Assembly: GCA_029781035.1 (NCBI GenBank)
Contig: JAKOXK010000012.1
Coordinates: 1 to 51,009 of the forward strand
DNA length: 51,009 bases
Reading direction: 5' to 3'
From: Armatimonadota bacterium
Lineage (GTDB): Bacteria > Armatimonadota > Fimbriimonadia > Fimbriimonadales > Fimbriimonadaceae
Position numbers and translations under genes: made by a program. Each line of letters begins with the position of its first letter. Position 1 is the stretch's first letter. Shown here piece after piece: positions 1 through 9,253 of the stretch. Below the pieces are notes generated by a model that made no database searches, was not told the origin of the DNA, and saw only the letters and a program-made list of their open reading frames with translations.

Positions 1-815
1 GCCATGTTGACCCGGCGCAGATCGCCGGGCTTGACAAGGGCCTGTTCGTACACGAGCAACAGGGCAGCGAGTCCGACACCGATATAGGTCACGATACCGG
101 CGTTCACCAGCACGGCCGAAGTTGCCAAGCAGGCCACGGCGAGGCCGTGCGAGCAGCGACTGACGAAGAGAGAGCGCTTTTGGCCAATCGCTTGGGGCAA
201 GCTTCTCAGGCCGTTCTCTTTATCAAAGTCTTCATCCTGTAGGCTATATATAATGTCAAAACCTGCCGTCCAAAACGTGACTGCGGCAGTCAGCCAAACG
301 ACAGCCAAGGAGAGCGTACCGGTCGCCGCGACCCAAGCTGCAGCAGGAGCGATACCGAGGCTGATCCCGAGAACGAAGTGGCACAGCGGGGTGAACCGCT
401 TGGTCATTGAGTAGAAGAGGGTCACGCCAAGCGCGATCGGACTCAGAACCAGAGCCAGTGGATTAAGTTGCCACGCTGCGATCAAGAAGAGCGCACAACT
501 CCCATAAAAGTATAAGTTTATCGTCCTGAGACTAATCAAACCGGAAGGCAGGGCCCGCCCCTTTGTACGGGGATTGCGAGCGTCGATGTCTCGATCTGCG
601 ATTCGGTTGAATGCCATTGCCGCGCTCCGGCACGAAACCATGGCCACGATGATCCACAGGAAGGCCCGCCAGCCAGGCCAAGGGTGGCCCGTCGCGCTCA
701 CTGAGCCCCACATCATGCCGATCAAGGCGAACGGCAGGGCGAAGACGCTGTGCTCGATCTTGATCATCTCGAGGTAGACGCGAAATCCCTGCCATCCTCG
801 GGCGGCGGTCGCCAT
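1..815 (-). CDS. UbiA-family prenyltransferase (4-hydroxybenzoate polyprenyltransferase / MqnP-like), 3' end outside window
   Basis: Integral-membrane enzyme that attaches a polyprenyl chain to an aromatic quinone precursor. My translation from ATG at 815 gives 271 residues and runs off the left edge without a stop. Residues about 65-81 hold the first Asp-rich motif (FNRIADRDIDARNPRTKGR), and about 175-190 the second (DIIYSLQDEDFD); both bind Mg-diphosphate in UbiA proteins. The rest alternates hydrophobic helices. The form without MenA features would fit either ubiquinone UbiA or MqnP of the futalosine menaquinone route; the sequence alone does not separate them. It is the last gene of a co-directional run, 68 bp after the lipoprotein. 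A CATACT hexamer ends 6 nt before the ATG. Family call is firm, pathway is inference. Confidence 0.9.
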   Translation of the reverse strand, partial: MATAARGWQGFRVYLEMIKIEHSVFALPFALIGMMWGSVSATGHPWPGWRAFLWIIVAMVSCRSAAMAFNRIADRDIDARNPRTKGRALPSGLISLRTINLYFYGSCALFLIAAWQLNPLALVLSPIALGVTLFYSMTKRFTPLCHFVLGISLGIAPAAAWVAATGTLSLAVVWLTAAVTFWTAGFDIIYSLQDEDFDKENGLRSLPQAIGQKRSLFVSRCSHGLAVACLATSAVLVNAGIVTYIGVGLAALLLVYEQALVKPGDLRRVNM

Positions 816-883
816 TCCCGAAGTATGCGGGATTCGCCTTGCCCCATGCAGGATTCGTGGAGCTATTGAGGCAGTGCTCAGCT

Positions 884-1813
884 CTATTGCCCTGGTTCGT
901 CTGCAGGATTGACCGGATCGCGCGTGTAAGGCACGAAGTACGATCCTCCGTTAGCCTTGACGTAGACGGCGTCGTGCCCCGGAACAAATCCATAGGACGT
1001 GAGTTCAAAGCCGCTAAAGACGAGGGCGCCCGCCGTACTGTTCTGGCCAGTCGAGGACGGAGGCGCTGGACCCGTCATCCACACCGATTGAAGGACCGAG
1101 GTCGCAGTACCGTGCGAGACTGTCGTCTCCAATGAGTCGAGCAGCCAGTTTCCACGGACAGCGAGTGGAGGGCTTACCAAAAGAGACACCGGCGTCGGTA
1201 CGTGTCGAACAGTTCCCGTCACGTCGACGGTGTACCAAGCGTCGTTGTCTTTGTACGCGTAGAAGCCGTTAGCCGTAAAGCCCAGACTCGATGCTTCGAT
1301 AGGAATGTCGACCACGAGACCGCCCGGCGTAACTAGGTGATTGCCCACGGCAACCATGGTCCATCCCGAATTTGCCAGATAGGTGCTGCCAAACGGCATG
1401 CTGCCGTTGGAGTCTCCGCCCGTAAGGTCGCGGACGCCTCCCGTCTTGAAGTCCAAGGCGATCAGGTTGGAATGGCCCCAGGAGCCCGGGCCGAATTTGA
1501 GGCAAACCAGTTCCTTCTGATTGGCAAGGAAGAGGATCGGAACAACGGCCTCGATCTTGCTGTCGCGCGAGAACAACACCCGTCCGTCCACACTCCGCCT
1601 CACCTGAAAGGAGTCCTGGTCTCCCGGAAAGCGGATTGTGACGGCATAGAGGCTACCGTCAGAACTGAAACAGTTGAGTTCTGCGCCCGGCGGCTGGATT
1701 TGAACAGGGGTTCCGAAAGTTATGGCCTCGTGCGCAAACCTCGCCGATCGGCCCGAGGATTGACAACCCCCGACAAAGAAGGCAACGGCCAGGCATGGGA
1801 TAAGGATCTTCAT
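884..1813 (-). CDS. Orphan lipoprotein
   Basis: About 309 residues, no family that I recognise. I start it at the internal ATG 1813 because it opens with MKILIPCLAVAFFVGGCQSS, a short signal peptide with a lipobox (VGGC), and because GAGG lies 6 nt upstream of that ATG; the longer reading frame adds 31 non-signal residues. The mature part is rich in beta-prone stretches ('GSLYAVTIRF', 'GRVLFSRDSK', 'KELVCLKFG') with loose repeats, as in a small beta-propeller or sandwich, but no repeat consensus is clear. Expected to be anchored in a membrane facing the periplasm. It lies 43 bp after the broken glycosyltransferase and 68 bp before the prenyltransferase, so the three may be co-transcribed; no functional link is evident. 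Confidence 0.75.
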   Translation of the reverse strand: MKILIPCLAVAFFVGGCQSSGRSARFAHEAITFGTPVQIQPPGAELNCFSSDGSLYAVTIRFPGDQDSFQVRRSVDGRVLFSRDSKIEAVVPILFLANQKELVCLKFGPGSWGHSNLIALDFKTGGVRDLTGGDSNGSMPFGSTYLANSGWTMVAVGNHLVTPGGLVVDIPIEASSLGFTANGFYAYKDNDAWYTVDVTGTVRHVPTPVSLLVSPPLAVRGNWLLDSLETTVSHGTATSVLQSVWMTGPAPPSSTGQNSTAGALVFSGFELTSYGFVPGHDAVYVKANGGSYFVPYTRDPVNPADEPGQ

Positions 1814-1856
1814 ATGAAGCCTCAAAACCTTCAACCTCGCGGAACCGCCAGAAGTT

Positions 1857-2717
1857 TCAGCCGACCTTTCGCCACTTGCTCGATGTGCCTGGACCAAAGA
1901 ACGCATCCATCAGCGGGCCCCAATACCGCCTGACAGCGACAGGCCGGAGCGCGTGCCGAGCGTATCGACGCGCTTCACGTTTGTGGCCTAGTCGCCACTC
2001 GCAGTTGGCGAGCTGCAGTTCGCAGGCGGTGTGGTGCGGTTCGGGCAGCAAAGCGCTGCACCTTTTGAGCAGGCGCTCCGACTGCCGCTCGGCCTCGGGA
2101 AGCGGTCTCCCAAACCGGGTATCTGAATGAACCCGGTACTAGAACACTTCGTCCGGAACCGAGTGAAAACTCATCCCTGCCCTCGCCGCACGGATCCAGA
2201 AGTCATAATCCGCCACGGGTTCCCAGTGCGGATCGTATTGCCCGACCCGATCGAGCAGCGAACGACGGTACAGGAAGCATCGGCCAATGATGTTCTCGAG
2301 CAGGAGGTCCTCAGGCCTACGAGCTCTCCGATGAGCGATTACCCTGCCGACCTCATCGACGTGAGCCATATCGCTGTAGACGACATCGAAGCCAGCGATC
2401 GTCTTCGCCAAGACTTCGAGAGCTTCGGGCTTGTAAAGATCGTCATCGCTTGTCCAGGTCAAGAGATCGCCGCGCGTCTCGGAGAATCCCCTGTTCAGCG
2501 CCTCGGCAAACCCCCTGTGCTCTCCGTTTCGCAGAGAACGAATCCGAGGATCTCCCGCAACAAGCTCGGCGATGACTCTTGGCGTTTCGTCTGTGCTCGC
2601 ATCGTCTACGATGACCAACTCCCAACTTTCGTGGGTTTGAGACAAGACGCCCTCGACCGCCTTCTCCAGCATGTCGGCCCGGTCACGGGTCGGCAGCACG
2701 ATTGATACGAGTGCCAT
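1857..2717 (-). pseudogene. Family 2 glycosyltransferase interrupted by an in-frame TAG
   Basis: Residues 1-192 are a GT-A glycosyltransferase: VSIVLPTRDR at the N-terminus, VIVDDASTDET nucleotide-binding region, TSDDDLY as the DXD-type metal site near 110, and EPVADYDFW acceptor region near 170. Translation stops at TAG 2141-2139, just after DEVF. In the same frame, with no shift, 94 more sense codons follow: YRVHSDTRFGRP and on to ..SSKWRKVG, then TGA at 1857. 'YRVH' is the usual continuation of this family, so the stop splits one gene of 287 codons. One base change from TGG, AAG, GAG or CAG would explain it. It may be a recent pseudogene, a sequencing error, or readthrough. The start has a good ribosome site (GAGGAAAGG). 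Confidence 0.85.
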
Positions 2718-2934
2718 GGCCTTTCCTCACACCAGTGGTGACGAAGTTCGATGTCTGAGGTTCCCCCATTACTTCACAAAACGAAGAACATTGTCTCCTC
2801 AATTCATGCTTCACGCCAAAGCGCCTCGACTTATACGTAATTGTTTCGCGCAGCACGAATGATCTGAAGCTGCAGTCACGAGGCTGAGGCGGCGTAGTCG
2901 CAGCGGAAATAGATAAACTGCGGCTTGGCGACCC

Positions 2935-4011
2935 GTGTTCTTCTTTCACTCCAGGATGACTGCCTATGACTTCGGGCCGAAGCACCCGTTGAGGCCGGAA
3001 CGCCTAGAGCGGACCGTGACCCTGCTCTCCCGCCTTGCGCCAGGCATCGAAGTGGTCGATCCCGGGCTGGCGACCCGAAAGGACGTTTTACGAGTCCACA
3101 CTTCGGAGTTCATCGAGGTCGTCGCGATGGCGTCGTCCGGTATGCGAGTGCCTCACGGGCTGTTGGCGGAGTGCGGCTTCGTCAACAGTGACAATCCGCC
3201 TTTTCCGGGTATGTACGAAGCGGCCCTTGCCTATTGCGGAGGCGCCGTTAGAGCCGCAGAAGTTGTGCGCGACGGAGCGGGCCTCGCCTTCAGCATGGCT
3301 GGAGGCCTGCACCATGCCCGTCGAGGTCAAGCTTCGGGATTCTGTGTGTTCAACGACTGCGCCCTAGCGTGTTCCGTGCTCAGGGAGAGGTTTGGCCGCA
3401 TCGCCTATGTGGACATCGACCTCCACCACGGCGATGGAGTGCAATGGATTTTCTGGGATGACCCGACCGTCTTGACAGCCTCCATTCATGAGAGCGGGCA
3501 CTACCTTTATCCTGGAACCGGGTTCGTCGAAGAGCACGGCGATCACTATTCCCACGTGAACGTGCCTCTAGACCCGCATTCGACCGGAGACACATGGCTA
3601 TGGGCTTTTGAACGCGGCATCCTGGCGGCACTAGAGAAGTTCCGACCGGAAGCGATCGTCCTCCAGATGGGTGCTGATCCTCACTTTCTGGATCCACTGG
3701 GACACTTGGATGTCTCGGCACAGGAATGGCTCGAGGCCGTAAGGAGAATCCGGTCGCTGGGACTGCCGATTGTCGCTCTCGGAGGCGGAGGCTACGAGAT
3801 GACGACCGTGCCCCGGATGTGGGTGTCGGCGGTCCTGACACTGATGGGCATGGACTATCCGAATGAGGTTCCCGACGACCTTGCCCAAGCCTGGAACATG
3901 CCTGTGATGGCTGATCCTGAGCTGCCAGAGCCACGCTGGCGGTGTCGTGAACGAACGTCTGCAGTCCTTGACCAACTCAGAGAGTCCGTTCTCGCTCGCG
4001 TGGGCAGTTGA
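2935..4011 (+). CDS. acuC: AcuC-type histone deacetylase-family protein
   Basis: Zinc-dependent deacetylase of the acetoin-utilisation AcuC/class I HDAC fold; AcuC proteins deacetylate lysine in proteins such as acetyl-CoA synthetase. Visible motifs in 358 residues: DFGPKHPLRPERL at the N-terminus, GGLHHA with the catalytic His pair, YVDIDLHHGDG carrying the Asp and His zinc ligands, QMGADPHFLDPLGHL with the third ligand Asp, and GGGGYE near the C-terminus. Length fits the family. The start is GTG at 2935, since VFFFHS...YDFGPKHP aligns with the usual N-terminus; ATG at 2956 would cut the first strand. A TAAACT hexamer lies 15 nt before the GTG. The gene is divergent from the glycosyltransferase and convergent with the chemoreceptor; no acs or acu partner is nearby. 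Confidence 0.92.
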   Translation: MFFFHSRMTAYDFGPKHPLRPERLERTVTLLSRLAPGIEVVDPGLATRKDVLRVHTSEFIEVVAMASSGMRVPHGLLAECGFVNSDNPPFPGMYEAALAYCGGAVRAAEVVRDGAGLAFSMAGGLHHARRGQASGFCVFNDCALACSVLRERFGRIAYVDIDLHHGDGVQWIFWDDPTVLTASIHESGHYLYPGTGFVEEHGDHYSHVNVPLDPHSTGDTWLWAFERGILAALEKFRPEAIVLQMGADPHFLDPLGHLDVSAQEWLEAVRRIRSLGLPIVALGGGGYEMTTVPRMWVSAVLTLMGMDYPNEVPDDLAQAWNMPVMADPELPEPRWRCRERTSAVLDQLRESVLARVGS

Positions 4012-4059
4012 ACCTGCGCCCCCGTTTCGACCCCAGGTACCCGCTGGAACCCATGTCGG

Positions 4060-6012
4060 TCAGGCTGCGTGCAAAGGCCGTCTCACTGGCGCGGTTTGCT
4101 CGGCAGCCGATTCAACTTTGAACTGGTTCACGATCGCCAACAACTGCTCGGACATGTCGCTCAGGCTCGAGGCCGCGTCATTGACCCTCTCTATGCTCCT
4201 CACTTGATGTTCGATCGTTCGAGCCACATCTTCGGCAGAGGCAGACACTTCTTCGACAGTCGCACTCAGTTCTTCGGTACTGGCAGCGGTCTCCTCGCTG
4301 ACTGAGGCCACAACCTGGATCGAGTCCCCCACGATGTTGCTCGATACCTCCATTCGCTTGACCGATGCCGCCGTGCTGACGCTGACTTCGGCCACGGTCT
4401 TGACGGAGTCGGTCACTTGTTCTACCGACTTACGCATCACGACGGCCGACTGGCCCGCCGCATCCACCCGAGCGCTGGAACTGGACATGGCGGTGACAGC
4501 AAGGCCGACGTCAAGCTGGACACCGTCGATCAGGTTCGTGATCTCCTGGGTGGCCGTCTGGGCTCGCTCAGCGAGCTTGCGGACTTCTTCTGCGACGACG
4601 GCAAACCCACGGCCAGCATCCCCCGCCCTGGCGGCTTCAATGGCAGCGTTCAATGCCAGTAGATTCGTCTGAGCAGCAATGTCCTCGATGGTCTGCACGA
4701 TACTTCCGATCTGCTCACTCTTCTCGTGCAGCAGATGGATCGCGCTGGCTGTGGCCGTGACCTCACTCTGAATGCTCTGCATCCCGGAGACCGTCTCGTC
4801 CACGGCTCGGTTCGCCTCACTGAGTCCCTTGTTCGTCGCTTCGATCGCTTGGTTCTGAACCTTGGTGTCGTTGAGAACCTCGCGGACGGACTCGAGCATC
4901 TTGTCCACCTCTGTAGCCGAGTTCGTGGCGCTTGAGGCAAGTTGCTGGCTTCCGGCGGCAATCTCAGTTGTGGCTCTCGCTGCTTCGGTCGATGCGGTGG
5001 CCACATGAGTGACGGACTGTTCTATCTGCTTGGACGCCTCGTTGGCCGTGGCCGCGGAGTCGGATAGCTGTTCGCTCGCGAGTGCGAGCTTCCGCGAATG
5101 GCCGTTCAAGTCCCAGACGAGGGCCGACAAGTTTGCCCGAGCGGTGTTGTAGCTCTCGATTGTGGACTGAAGCTTGGAGAGCATGCTGTTGAACGTCGCG
5201 CACATCCGCCCAAGCTCATCGTCGGCGAAGACGGGAACTGGCTTTGTCTTGGGCTGGGCCGGGACGGTCAGATCTCCCAGGGCAAGGGCCGCCAACGCCC
5301 CTTCCAATCCGGTCGCACAATTGACTTCGACGCTCGTCATAGCGGCACCGACGACGCGAATCGGACGAATCACTGCATTGGAAAGCAGCCAGCATGCGAC
5401 AAAGCTCGTGACGAGCACAAGCAGCATCAGGCAACCGACGAGACCAAGACTGCGTCCACTACTCCGTTCGATCGCCAGGGCTGCCGCCTTGGTATCGTTA
5501 ACGTTCGAGGACCAGAACGTCGCCAACCCCGTTGTCGCATCGCCAAGCTGCTGGAACATGCTCTGGCGCCGGATTGCTTTGACGGCGTCCGTATGACCTT
5601 TTTGAGCCAAGTCCTCCAGACGGTCGATCAGCAAATCCGCCGGATGAAGTTCTCGGAGGAGTTCCTGATACTGGGATTCCTCACCGGCTCCCTCAAGGCC
5701 ACCTTTGAGGCGTTTGAGACCTTCAGCGATCGATTCCTTCTCAGATGCGTATTGGCCAACGGCCTGCTGGGACGAAAGGGCACCATCTGCCAGTTGGTCG
5801 GTCGTTTTGACGACACTGACGGCGTACAGGTCGTAAACATCGCGCACCGCCTCCATCGGCATCACGTTCTTCTCGAAGATACGCGTTATCGTCGACCGGG
5901 CGGATAGGATCGAACCCAGTCCGGCCAACGATAGGACGACCGCCATGACTCCCACGGCGCTAAAAGCCATGATGAGCTTCGACCTGATCCCCAAGTTCCT
6001 GAATCGTGACAT
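4060..6012 (-). CDS. Methyl-accepting chemotaxis protein
   Basis: Transmembrane chemoreceptor of 650 residues. Membrane helices at about 13-35 and 188-210 enclose a mostly helical sensor domain of 150 residues (four-helix-bundle type by appearance). A HAMP-like linker follows, with an extra 40-residue stretch (about 225-265) that is not typical. The cytoplasmic coiled coil has the conserved hairpin tip at 442-491 ([20 protein letters not shown], then [18 protein letters not shown]), which contacts CheA and CheW. There is no C-terminal NWETF-like pentapeptide for CheR/CheB. It signals to the flagellar motor, which fits the fliD fragment at the right end of the window. No che genes are adjacent, so it is an orphan receptor; the ligand cannot be told. 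AGGGA lies 10 nt before the ATG. Confidence 0.96.
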   Translation of the reverse strand: MSRFRNLGIRSKLIMAFSAVGVMAVVLSLAGLGSILSARSTITRIFEKNVMPMEAVRDVYDLYAVSVVKTTDQLADGALSSQQAVGQYASEKESIAEGLKRLKGGLEGAGEESQYQELLRELHPADLLIDRLEDLAQKGHTDAVKAIRRQSMFQQLGDATTGLATFWSSNVNDTKAAALAIERSSGRSLGLVGCLMLLVLVTSFVACWLLSNAVIRPIRVVGAAMTSVEVNCATGLEGALAALALGDLTVPAQPKTKPVPVFADDELGRMCATFNSMLSKLQSTIESYNTARANLSALVWDLNGHSRKLALASEQLSDSAATANEASKQIEQSVTHVATASTEAARATTEIAAGSQQLASSATNSATEVDKMLESVREVLNDTKVQNQAIEATNKGLSEANRAVDETVSGMQSIQSEVTATASAIHLLHEKSEQIGSIVQTIEDIAAQTNLLALNAAIEAARAGDAGRGFAVVAEEVRKLAERAQTATQEITNLIDGVQLDVGLAVTAMSSSSARVDAAGQSAVVMRKSVEQVTDSVKTVAEVSVSTAASVKRMEVSSNIVGDSIQVVASVSEETAASTEELSATVEEVSASAEDVARTIEHQVRSIERVNDAASSLSDMSEQLLAIVNQFKVESAAEQTAPVRRPLHAA

Positions 6013-6081
6013 TTCGGTGTATTCCCTACAATCCTATGTCGGACGGTAGGGCCACCGTTCTAGATTAGAAATATCTACCGT

Positions 6082-6109
6082 ACACTTGACACCCTGTTAA
6101 ATCAAGTGT
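6082..6109. promoter_or_regulatory. Inverted repeat upstream of the chemoreceptor
   Basis: ACACTTGA (6082-6089) and TCAAGTGT (6102-6109) form a perfect 8-bp inverted repeat with a 12-nt spacer. It lies 70-97 bp upstream of the chemoreceptor start and 78 bp past the end of the BNR gene. On the plus strand it is followed by TTTT. It could be an operator for the receptor gene or a weak terminator; the minus-strand side has no T-run, so I do not call it a terminator of the BNR gene. Confidence 0.35.
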
Positions 6110-6186
6110 TTTGGCAGGAATTCCATCTAGTCCTTACTCAATTCCCGATTTCCGTTTTCCGGGGTCTTCGAGAAGGAGTAACCCGA

Positions 6187-9138
6187 TCACGAGACCTTCA
6201 TCTTGGCGGTTCCAACCTTTCCGGCGACTTGTATTTCGATCGTGTAATCGCCCTTAGGCACATACTTGGGACGGCGATCCAGGTAGGGATCTTTTGTAAC
6301 GTCGTCTCCAGTTTTCGGCGTCGTGAAGTCTCCTGGCGCATTGGGGTTGCCAGCAGCGAGCTGCATGCCGATCGAAACCCAGTTGAAACCGGGAGCCACA
6401 TCGTAATCCGCCGACTTCACCTCCTTACCGTCTTTGTCTTTGAGTACGACCTTGCCTTTGCCGCGTAGGCTCGTCCAGAACTCGACCGTTGCTGTCGGCT
6501 CCGAAGGATCGGTCTTGTCCCACTCTCCACGCCTTTGATAGCCCCAACGGTCTGAACCAGTCAATCCGGAAACAGGCCAGAAGTAGAACTCAGACTTTCG
6601 AATGTCGTCGGTCAAGTCATAGACGGGTTGCGTCGAGATTTTCCAGACTGATCGAGCGTGTGTCGCCACTACCATCTCTTTGGCTCGGGCCTGGACGGCC
6701 AGGTCATGGACAGGAGTGTGCGGCAATCCGCCACCATAAACGTCCCAGTGATGGCCACCGTCGAACGTGATGTAGACACCCATGTCCGTTCCGACCCAAA
6801 GCACGTCCTTTCTGACCGGATCTTCCCGCACAGTGTTGACGGGCTCGGCAGGCAGGTCTCCCACGACTGATTGCCACGTCTTGCCGAAGTCGGTCGACTT
6901 CCACACGTAGGGAGAGAAGTCGTCTTGTCGGTATCCGTTCTGTGAGCAGTAGACGGTTCCAACGTCATACTGACTCGCTACGATCCGGGTCACCCAGTTG
7001 TCGGGGCGTGGAGTCGCGATGTCCACCCACTGATAGCCGCTGTCTGGCGTCATTTTGACGCTCCCGTCGTCAGCGCCGGTATAGATCAGTCCAAACCGGA
7101 GCGGACTTTCACTGACCGTGGTCAACGTCGAGAACGGGACGTTTCCATTAGGCTTGTTCTTCGTCAGGTCGGGACTGATGTCTTCGTACTTTTTCCCCAT
7201 GTTGAACGATCGGTGCAGTTTGTTCGACCCGAGGTACACGATGTCCGGGTCGAACGACGACACGAAAATGGGAGAGATCCAGTTGTACCGGAGCCCTCGG
7301 CCCGGAGCGCGAGCCGTCCACCGTTCGTTAGTCTTCTGGTTGTATCCTTCGTGGTCGCCGAATTGGCTGGCGACATAAACGATATCACCACCATCCCGGG
7401 GATCCACGGCCACTGCGCTTCCGTCGCCGCCTCCGATGGATTTCCAGTCGTTCGGGTCGCTCCGACCAGGTACGTAACTGTTCGGACCCTTCATCGTGCC
7501 GTTGTCCTGGAGGCCGCCGTACACGTTGTAAGGGGTCTTGTCGTCAACAGCGATCGTTGTGAACTGGCCAACGGCCATGTTCTCGAAGTGGCGCCAGTGT
7601 TCGCCTCCATCACCGCTGAAGTAGAGACCTCCGTCGCATCCTTCCCACTGTCGATCGTGATCGCGCGGATCGATGTAGACGACATGGAAGTCAACATGGC
7701 TTTCGCGTGCGACCATAGACCAGCTCTTGGCACCGTCTTTCGATCGGAGGAGCAGAACACCACCGGTATAGACGATGTCGGGGTTTGTCGGGTCGACAGT
7801 GATGTCGCCGCCGTAATAGCCGCCGTGCGAGCCCATGCGGCCGCTCACGTTCGTCCAGGTCTTGCCCGAGTCGTCGCTGCGCCAGACCTCGGCTTCGCGG
7901 ATCCGCTGGTCAAAGATGTGGGGATTCTTCTTGAGGAAGAGGTCGTCGAGGCCCTTTTTGTCGAGCTTTCCGTCTTTGAGCTGCTTCACAACATCTTCCG
8001 ACTTGACATCGTCGGGCAGGTACAGGGACAGGAAGGAACGCAGCCGAAAGTCGTCGATCTGCAAGAGCGCCTCGATCGGCGCGCGTCGATATTTGAGGAT
8101 GGTCAGCGTGCCGTTGGGCGAACGCTCGTCGAACCGGTCTGAATCCTGATCGGGATTCTGATTGTCCAGAAACGCGTACACGATGTCTGGTTTGCTGGGA
8201 GCTATCGCCAGTCCGATCCGACCGGTGTCAGAGTCACAAGGCAGGGCCGTGATCTTGGTCCAGTTCTTCCCCCCATCAGTGGTCTTGTAGACGGCCGTGC
8301 CCTTGCCGCCCTCGCGAAAATCCCAGGCTCGGCGGTCGCGGTCCCAAGTGCTGGCAAAAACGATGTTGGGGTTTCGCGGATCCATGACCAAGTCGACTGC
8401 GCCCGTGGTGGAGTCGACTTTGAGGATCCACTGCCAAGTCTTGCCGCCGTCGGTGGTCTTGTAGACGCCCCTCTCCGGGTTCTCGCTGTACAGGTGCCCG
8501 AGCGAGGCGACCCAGACGGTGTCCTCGTGTTTCGGGTCGATCAAGATGCGCCCTATGTGGTGGCTCTCGGGAAGCCCCATGTTCGTCCAGGTCTTACCCG
8601 CGTCCGTGCTCTTGAAGACTCCCGTGCCGCTGTAGCTGGTCCTCTGGCTGTTGTTCTCTCCCGTGCCGACCCAAATCGTGTCACCGCTTTTGTTGACGGC
8701 GATGTCACCGATACTGAAGGCGCTCTGGTTGTCGAAGATCGGAGTCCAGGTGACGCCGTCGTCCTCGGTCCGCCAAAGGCCGCCAGTCGCAAATGCGACG
8801 AGTGTCTGTTTGGGCTTGCTAAGAGGCGAGTCGATGTCGACCACACGGCCGCCCTGAACTTCGGGCCCGATGCTCTTCCAAAGGACACGTTGGAAAGGCG
8901 AGTCGGCTTCCATTTGAAGCCGGTGCTGAAAGCCAGCCATGCGTTCGGTGGCCGACATACCCACGACGTCGGGCTTGTGGAACTTCACGTCCTCTTGGGC
9001 CTTCGTCTGAACCTGTGCGTCGGGAGCTTCCCGATCACGCTCCTGTCGAGCTTCTTGTGGGTCTCCAGCTAGTCCTCGGTCCCATTGCGGCCCCCCGTCT
9101 TGCCGCAGAGCGATCAGGGCGATCAACGTGCCAAACAT
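6187..9138 (-). CDS. Large secreted BNR/VPS10-like beta-propeller protein
   Basis: About 983 residues from ATG 9138. The open frame extends to 9732, but the extra part is antisense to aroA and not protein-like; MFGTLIALIALRQDGG is a plausible short signal sequence. The body holds many Asp-box/BNR repeats, for example TEDDGVTWTP, STDAGKTWTN, TTDGGKTWQW, TTDGGKNWTK, SDDSGKTWTN, SGDGGEHWRH, TPDSGYQWVD, STDFGKTWQS and TFDGGHHWDV. This is the layout of sortilin/VPS10-like or sialidase-fold double propellers, often annotated as glycosyl hydrolases although catalytic residues are not established. A helical insert of about 80 residues sits near the middle (ALLQIDDFRLRSFLSL..). The C-terminus is a small beta-domain. 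Substrate unknown. Divergent from aroA; 174 bp upstream of the chemoreceptor. Confidence 0.88.
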   Translation of the reverse strand: MFGTLIALIALRQDGGPQWDRGLAGDPQEARQERDREAPDAQVQTKAQEDVKFHKPDVVGMSATERMAGFQHRLQMEADSPFQRVLWKSIGPEVQGGRVVDIDSPLSKPKQTLVAFATGGLWRTEDDGVTWTPIFDNQSAFSIGDIAVNKSGDTIWVGTGENNSQRTSYSGTGVFKSTDAGKTWTNMGLPESHHIGRILIDPKHEDTVWVASLGHLYSENPERGVYKTTDGGKTWQWILKVDSTTGAVDLVMDPRNPNIVFASTWDRDRRAWDFREGGKGTAVYKTTDGGKNWTKITALPCDSDTGRIGLAIAPSKPDIVYAFLDNQNPDQDSDRFDERSPNGTLTILKYRRAPIEALLQIDDFRLRSFLSLYLPDDVKSEDVVKQLKDGKLDKKGLDDLFLKKNPHIFDQRIREAEVWRSDDSGKTWTNVSGRMGSHGGYYGGDITVDPTNPDIVYTGGVLLLRSKDGAKSWSMVARESHVDFHVVYIDPRDHDRQWEGCDGGLYFSGDGGEHWRHFENMAVGQFTTIAVDDKTPYNVYGGLQDNGTMKGPNSYVPGRSDPNDWKSIGGGDGSAVAVDPRDGGDIVYVASQFGDHEGYNQKTNERWTARAPGRGLRYNWISPIFVSSFDPDIVYLGSNKLHRSFNMGKKYEDISPDLTKNKPNGNVPFSTLTTVSESPLRFGLIYTGADDGSVKMTPDSGYQWVDIATPRPDNWVTRIVASQYDVGTVYCSQNGYRQDDFSPYVWKSTDFGKTWQSVVGDLPAEPVNTVREDPVRKDVLWVGTDMGVYITFDGGHHWDVYGGGLPHTPVHDLAVQARAKEMVVATHARSVWKISTQPVYDLTDDIRKSEFYFWPVSGLTGSDRWGYQRRGEWDKTDPSEPTATVEFWTSLRGKGKVVLKDKDGKEVKSADYDVAPGFNWVSIGMQLAAGNPNAPGDFTTPKTGDDVTKDPYLDRRPKYVPKGDYTIEIQVAGKVGTAKMKVS

Positions 9139-9253
9139 ACGTAAGTGCGAGTATGCACCAGCAGGAGCCGCAGATTGGTTCGTGTTGCCGCCTGTGCGGG
9201 GATCGATTTCAATGCCTGGGAGACTCCGTCGGCCGTCTGCCAAACTCGACACC

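Noticed and set aside
532-1008. 158-codon minus-strand frame
   Set aside because: It is the shifted frame over the prenyltransferase and the lipoprotein 3' end; Arg/Pro-rich composition and no family, while the other frame gives clear UbiA motifs.
2139-2141. TAG recoded as a sense codon in the glycosyltransferase
   Set aside because: Several unrelated genes in the window end normally with TAG, and no suppressor tRNA or recoding hairpin is visible, so a codon reassignment is not supported.
6013-6110. Flagellar sigma-28 promoter for the chemoreceptor
   Set aside because: I looked for TAAA and GCCGATAA-like blocks with 15-bp spacing; the best place (ACGGTAGATA) matches too poorly.
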